Positions 54,385-60,000 of a stretch of DNA of 60,000 bases are shown piece by piece. The stretch is from Owenia fusiformis (lineage: Eukaryota > Annelida > Polychaeta > Sabellida > Oweniidae). A program made the position numbers and the translations under genes. How positions within the stretch are numbered: the stretch's first letter is position 1; each line of letters begins with the position of its first letter. The DNA is taken from contig CAIIXF020000005.1 in assembly GCA_903813345.2 (NCBI GenBank), forward strand, positions 38,507,375 to 38,567,374, given 5' to 3'. The notes under the pieces are model-generated. The model was not told the DNA's origin and did no database searches. It saw only the letters and a program-made list of their open reading frames with translations.

Positions 54385-56289
54385 AACAACAGTGAAAAGG
54401 GAGTGTTGTTGATTTTATTTTTTTTAATTTTCATTTTGAAAAACAATCTCAATTTTAGCCTCAAATTAGAAACAGAAAAGTTTGAAACTTACCACAATTG
54501 TGCCGAGGATGTGTGCATATTTGGTGAATTCCAAATTGTACGACAAATATGTGTAAATAAGTCCTAAAGTCCGATTTAAAACTGAATTTAAATTCCAAAA
54601 TATTGAATCAACCTTCACCTGTAATGCGCATGCGCAAACTGATATATAAAAGTGAAAGTGTACAGGTGCAACATACCGGACAGAATGAACAACCCCCGGG
54701 GAACAACCGTTATTAAGACGTCACCACTACATGAACACATGTACAACTACTATTTCGTTCACTATTTTGTTCTGTTACTGGTACAAGGTCTATCAAAATT
54801 GATGCATATATAACTCCATCCTAGATAACTCTAAGCCAAAGAACATTTGGGCTCCCAATGGAGTAAAGGGGTATGTGACAATGAAGGTGACTCCAGGGAG
54901 TGACTCAACCTCTAAAAATGTAACTAAATGCGATTGCAAGGTATCTAAAATGAACGAATGTGACAAATAAATGCTTGCAAGTGACAATTTTGAACATTGA
55001 TTCGATTGACAGTGACAGGTGTTTTGAAAGTGACAAAAATAGACAATTCAATGTAGGGAAATAAAAGTAAAGGTTAACTTATTCTGACCAGTAATCAAAC
55101 AATGGGACATAGTAGACGTTGCTTTAAATGCTTTGAGAAATGAATCTTATATATCATGACATTTTTTTAAATGTGACAAAGACAATTTGGGAATTTTAAA
55201 AGTGGCCATTTAAAGTAAACCACCACCCCCTCTTGGAGAACCCTTAACATTGAGTTAATATATAAATAAATAAATTCCAGTCCCCGTAATTTTGAAGGCA
55301 GAGTCAGATCTATGAGGGTGACAAAATTACAAGCAACGTGTACAATTGACATACTAATCTATTCCTTACGATCTCAAATACAATATCTCCCAACGATAGT
55401 GACCTGATCTCAACATTTATGGCCACCGGGTCCAAACATGCCATGTTCTGCCATGTTGCCAAGTGGTAATATCTACAAGATGCAGTCCCTTGGCATATAC
55501 TTGTTTGTAACATGGCAATATTTTAGCAAGTACCTTTCTGACAAGATGCTACTGGTCTAGCATGTGAAAGACAGAGCAACTGGCTCAACATGGCATGTTG
55601 AATGTGCAAGTGATAATTCAAGATTTATTCTAGATTGGAACATGTACTATTTTGGTTGGACATGGCATCTTGTTTTAGCATGTGTACATGTATCAGAATT
55701 TGTGAGTACTGCCATGTTCGCATGTTGGATGTGCATGTTGATTTATACATGTTGCATTGGCATACTTGCCATCTTATATTTGCATGTGTGCCAAGTACCT
55801 TGATTCAAGTGATCCCAAGTTCACAACTTACCAAGTACAGCATGTTGTCATGTGATAAATATGGCTATTGGCTGTAGCATGGCATGTTGGATGTCCATGT
55901 TATAATAATGTCTATTAATGCTCAACATGGTTCCACTTGCCATCTTGTATTAGCATCTGTACCATGTACCAGAATGTTGGTGGTGCCATGTGTGCATGTT
56001 GCCAAGTTCAACAGACATAGTCATTTATTGATCCTGGCAATGATCTTTAATTCATACATTGTATATGTGTTGGATGAACATTGTGTCAATGATACATCAC
56101 ACTGATATTTTACATTTTCTTATGCTGTATTTAAAACTTGACTCATAACTTATATTTTTGCATTTGTCATGTTGTTTACATTTTGTATTTTGTAGTTAGT
56201 TTAGTCTAAGTTATTTTTGTATATTGTACATTGTACTGACTAATATGTCATTGTGATGACATCTGAGTCAATAAAAGATGTACGTGAAC

Positions 56290-58130
56290 CGTGAACGCTG
56301 CTCCTGCCAAGTGGACACTTTATCATTAGGGTTTGGTATGTGATCACCGCTCCTGCCAAGTTGACCCTGTATCATTAGGGTCTGGTACGCAATCGCAGCT
56401 CCTGCCAAGTTGACCTCGTATCATTAGGGTCTGGTACACGAATGCCGCTCCTGCCAAGTGGACCCTCTATCATTAGGGTCTGGGACACGATCGCCGCTCC
56501 TGCAAAGTGGTTCCTGTATCATTAGGGTCTGGTACGTGTCCTGTGTCCTCAGTGGGTAGGTCAGGGTTAGGTAATCATTTAAAACCCCATCTGGTTTAAT
56601 AGGGTTGGTTAGGGTGGGTTGAGGTTACGGTTTAAACTCATTTCACTTTGCAGGAGCGGCGTTCATGTGCCAGACCCTATTGATAGCGATCGCTGCTCCT
56701 GCAAAGTGAACCTTGTATCATTAGGGTCTGGTACACGAATGCCGCTCCTGCCAAGTGGACCCTCTATCATTAGGGTCTGGTACATGATCGCCGCTCCTGC
56801 CAAGTGGACCCTGTATCATTAGGGTCTGATACGCGTCCTGTGTCCTCAGTGGGTAGTTCAGGGTTAGGTAATCATTTAAAACCCCATCTGGTTTAATAGG
56901 GTTGGTTAGGGATAGCTGCTCCTGCTAAGTAGATCCTGTATCATTAGGGTCTGGTATGCAAACGCCGCTCCTGCCAAGTGGACCCTGTATCATTAGGGTC
57001 TGGTACACAATTGCCGCTCCTGCCAAGTGGATCTTGTATCATTAGGGTCTGGTATGCGAACGCTGCTCCTGCCAAGTGGACCCTGTATCATTAGGGTCTG
57101 GTACGTGTCCTGTGTCCTCAGTGGGTAGGTCAGGGTTAGGTAATCATTTAAAACCCCATCTGGTTTAATAGGGTTGGTTAGGGTGGGTTGAGGTTACGGT
57201 TTAAACTCATTTCACTTTGCAGGAGCGGTGTTCATGTCCCAGACCCTACTGATAGCGATCGCTGCTCCTGCAAAGTGAACCTTGTATCATTAGGGTCTGG
57301 TACACGAATGCCGCTCCTGCCAAGTGGACCCTCTATCATTAGGGTCTGGTACACGATCGCCGCTCCTGTCAAGTGGACCCTGTATCATTAGGGTCTGGTA
57401 CACGAATGCCGCTCCTGCCAAGTGGACCCTCTATCATTAGGGTCTGGGACACGATCGCCGCTCCTGCAAAGTGGTTCCTGTATCATTAGGGTCTGGTACG
57501 TGTCCTGTGTCCTCAGTGGGTAGTTCAGGGTTAGGTAATCATTTAAAACCCCATCTGGTTTAATAGGGTTGGTTAGGGATCGCTGCTCCTGCTAAGTAGA
57601 TCCTGTATCATTAGGGTCTGGTATGCAAACGCCGCTCCTGCCAAGTGGACCCTGTATCAATGATTAGGGTCTGGTACACAATTGCCGCTCCTGCCAAGTG
57701 GATCTTGTATCATTAGGGTCTGGTATGCGAACGCTGCTCCTGCCAAGTGGACTCTGTATCATTAGGTGGTATGCGATTACCGCTCCTGCCAATTGGACCC
57801 TGTATCATTAGGGTCTAGTACGCGTCCTGTGTCCTCAGTGGGTAGGTCAGGGTTAGGTAATCATTTAAAACTCCATCTGGTTTGATAGGGTTGGGGTTGG
57901 TAATTAGGGTTAGGGTTAAGGCTACGGTTAACTCATTTCTCTTTGCAGGAGCGGTGTTCATGTGCCAGACCCTACTGATAGCGATCGCTGCTCCTGCCAA
58001 GTAGACCCTGTATCATTAGGGTCTGGTACGCGTCCTGTGTCCTCAGTGGGTAGGTCAGGGTTAGGTAATCATTTAAAACTCCATCTGGTTTAATAGGGTT
58101 GGGGATGGTTAGGGTTAGGGTTAAGGTTAG
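56290..58130. repeat. 49-bp array of copy B
   Basis: Inverse of 44595-46620 with the same 569-bp spacing (56619 and 57188). One unit has a shortened CATTAGGTGGTATGCG and one a duplicated ATCAATGATT (about 57655), both private to this copy. Confidence 0.92.
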
Positions 58131-59759
58131 TATTAAATTCTTTTTTTTATATTTTGACATAGAAAAATTTATTTATTTATGGAATTCATTTTTTAATTTA
58201 TTTTACATTTTTGACACACATATTCATGGTCTTAGGGTTAAATTCTTTTTTTGGGGTAAGGGTTAAATTCATTTTTTGAATTTTTTCATTTCTCGTTATC
58301 AAATTTCCCGCCATTTTTCAAATAAAAGTTGAATCTTTTTTAATGATGCGCCACTTCAATGGTTTAGCATATCAAAAATATTTTGCAACTAACGCCAGAC
58401 CTGCCAACCTGAAATTGGTTTTGAACGAGGTTATGGTGAATAAAAGTTAAATGAAAGTTCATTTAGTCAAATGAAATGGGAAAACAAAAGAATATGACAA
58501 AAATTAATGAGTAATCAGGCTGATTATTAAAAGCCCATGATGTAAGTTGGCCCTGAACAAGTATTATGAGGGTTCCTTTGCTCGCTCAGTTTTTACAGAA
58601 AATATACATTTCCCTGCTGTAAAACTGAAAGTAAAAGAAAGAAGTCCAATAATCTAGGTTACTGACTGTAGATTTAGCTCAAACACGGTAGATTAAGGGA
58701 GATTTCAGTCAAAAATACGGGAGGAAAGAAGAAATTTTGAAATACATTTTTCTCTGAACCATTTTAAAGCATTGACGAGTTCATTTCTCGCCTATTCTTG
58801 AACCAATTTTCTTAATTTTTCACCTAAATCATGTGAGGATGAATGCTATGCATTGGTTTGAATTATCGCTTATTAGAATATATATGTGATCTCTAAAAGT
58901 TAGTTATAAAAGTTAGTTTTATATAAATTCATAATTAGCAATTAAAATAAGTTTCACATTCTTCCATATAACACTGAGTAAGACTACAGTATAAGCCAAA
59001 GTGATTTAGACCTTATATGGGGACTTAAAGTTCTATTGATTATATAAATTCATAAAGATGTGCATTTATGGTCTTTCTACAGAGCAGAAAACTCATGGGC
59101 AATGGTAAATGTTCTATATTTGCAGATATACAGATTTTCAATTCTACATAAATACAGTTATATTCTTATTTCTACTTATTCAAGAATTCAAGATGTTTCT
59201 GACCAGGGAGCCTACTTAGTGAACTAACTGACACTCAGATTGGAACATTAATACAAGGATACTATAATGTTCACATGTGTTTAGAATTGTGTTAGAATAA
59301 TTGTATATGATACAGTAATATGCTGTTCATAGCTTTGTAACATTAACAAGTTTATTACTTCACAATTATTCCAAAATAAAATCATCTCTACATAATAAAT
59401 TATTCTCTGCAATCTATTTTTGTTTTATGAGAACATAAAGTTAGTAATCTATTATTATCATATTGAAACATTTTACATGTGTGAATTCTAAGGTATAATG
59501 CAAAGGAAAAATACAATACAAATACAAATGTAGTCAGTGCCCGGGAGTTAGTGGTCAGCTAACCAAGAATATTGTAGAGGATGATTTCTTCATATGCTTA
59601 CTACAAAGCTCAAACTTATATACCAATTTACCATTTTTTAAATTACATTTTCCAAATTTGTGTTCATTTCATTCGTTTTACCGTTCATTAAACAAACTTT
59701 TTAGTTTAAAAATATATTTTATCATTTAATTTCCCATTCCAAATAAACAAACGTGTCAT

Positions 59760-60000
59760 TTTGGAACTTGATCCACATGCTGCACATGAGAGATGTATAG
59801 TTGAAACTTGGCAAGATGCTATTCGAACATGCAACATGGCAGCATGCCACTTGGCAACTTGGTCCACATGCTGCACATGTGAGTCGTATGGTTTAAACGT
59901 GGCAAGATGCTATCTGTACATGCAACATGGTACCATGTCACTTGGCAACTTGGTCCACATGCTGCACATGCGAGCTGTATAGTTTAAACTTGGCAAGATG
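59760..60000. repeat. 91-bp satellite of copy B
   Basis: Reverse complement of the 91-bp monomers at 41840-43050, continuing past the window. Confidence 0.92.

Larger units (their letters stand above)
50202..55420. other. 5' flank of PH-actin gene, mostly non-coding
   Basis: No TATA box or other promoter element identified. Contains MITEs at 50527-50725 and 51989-52087, the right half of an AGGTTAAG-type MITE at 51596-51718, a GTAT microsatellite at 51735-51755, and a possible exon at 54343-54384. Rest is A+T-rich with nothing recognised; the 53608-53877 ORF has no domain. Confidence 0.5.
55421..60000. mobile_element. 5.7-kb satellite-bearing element, copy B (cut by window end)
   Basis: Starts GGCCACCGGGTCCAAACATG at 55421 and is the reverse complement of copy A: CATG-rich part, 49-bp array (56,290-58,120), TTAGGG-type runs (about 57,905 and 58,105), single-copy part, 91-bp satellite from 59,760. 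Corresponding points: 47479/55421 and 43050/59766, so the compared part is 4.43 kb in A and 4.35 kb in B. Many translated stretches are identical between copies. Divergence is greatest at about 59,500-59,690. Confidence 0.88.

Overview
This is an A+T-rich, intron-rich animal nuclear window. It is dense in short DNA transposons and tandem repeats and has TTAGGG-type telomere-like motifs. It fits a marine invertebrate (lophotrochozoan or non-vertebrate deuterostome), but I cannot name the species. There are two well-supported protein-coding genes, in convergent orientation, one broken transposase gene, and much repeat structure. I saw no tRNA, rRNA or CRISPR array.

Layout. 1-10 kb: gene-poor, with four fold-back (long inverted-repeat) elements of unrelated sequence (602-2013, 4119-4862, 6025-7153, about 8466-9605) and a degenerate PIF/Harbinger transposase on the minus strand (5740-7474), whose intron holds one fold-back. 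10.3-15.8 kb (+): five exons of a FAM204A homologue, predicted 260 aa, with a 1.4-kb fold-back element in its last intron. 15.8-18.6 kb: shared 3' intergenic region. 18.6-50.2 kb (-): one 17-exon gene whose splice phases agree throughout and which encodes a predicted 1,771-aa protein: N-terminal helical/coiled-coil segment, a disordered region with four [GS]ILK motifs, a cassette-like exon of about 30 nine-residue S/T-P-K repeats, a PH domain split by an 18-nt microexon, and a full-length actin-fold domain at the C terminus. I do not recognise this architecture from named vertebrate proteins; it is the main discovery candidate.

41.8-47.5 kb and 55.4-60 kb: two copies, in opposite orientation, of a 5.7-kb element with GGCCACCGGG ends. 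It is built from a 91-bp satellite array, telomere-like repeats and a 49-bp array with 569-bp higher-order units. The first copy lies in intron 2 of the PH-actin gene and the second upstream of it, so exons 1-2 and the presumed promoter sit between inverted repeats. The introns also hold an internally deleted mariner, several MITE families (TA-flanked CAGTAAAACCTGT type, hAT-type with 8-bp duplication, others) and minisatellites, including a 21-bp array next to the exon 8 acceptor.

How the genes relate: FAM204A and the PH-actin gene share only a 3' intergenic space; nothing shows a joint function. The PH-actin protein would be expected at membranes or cortex through its PH domain, with an actin-related module; that role is inference.
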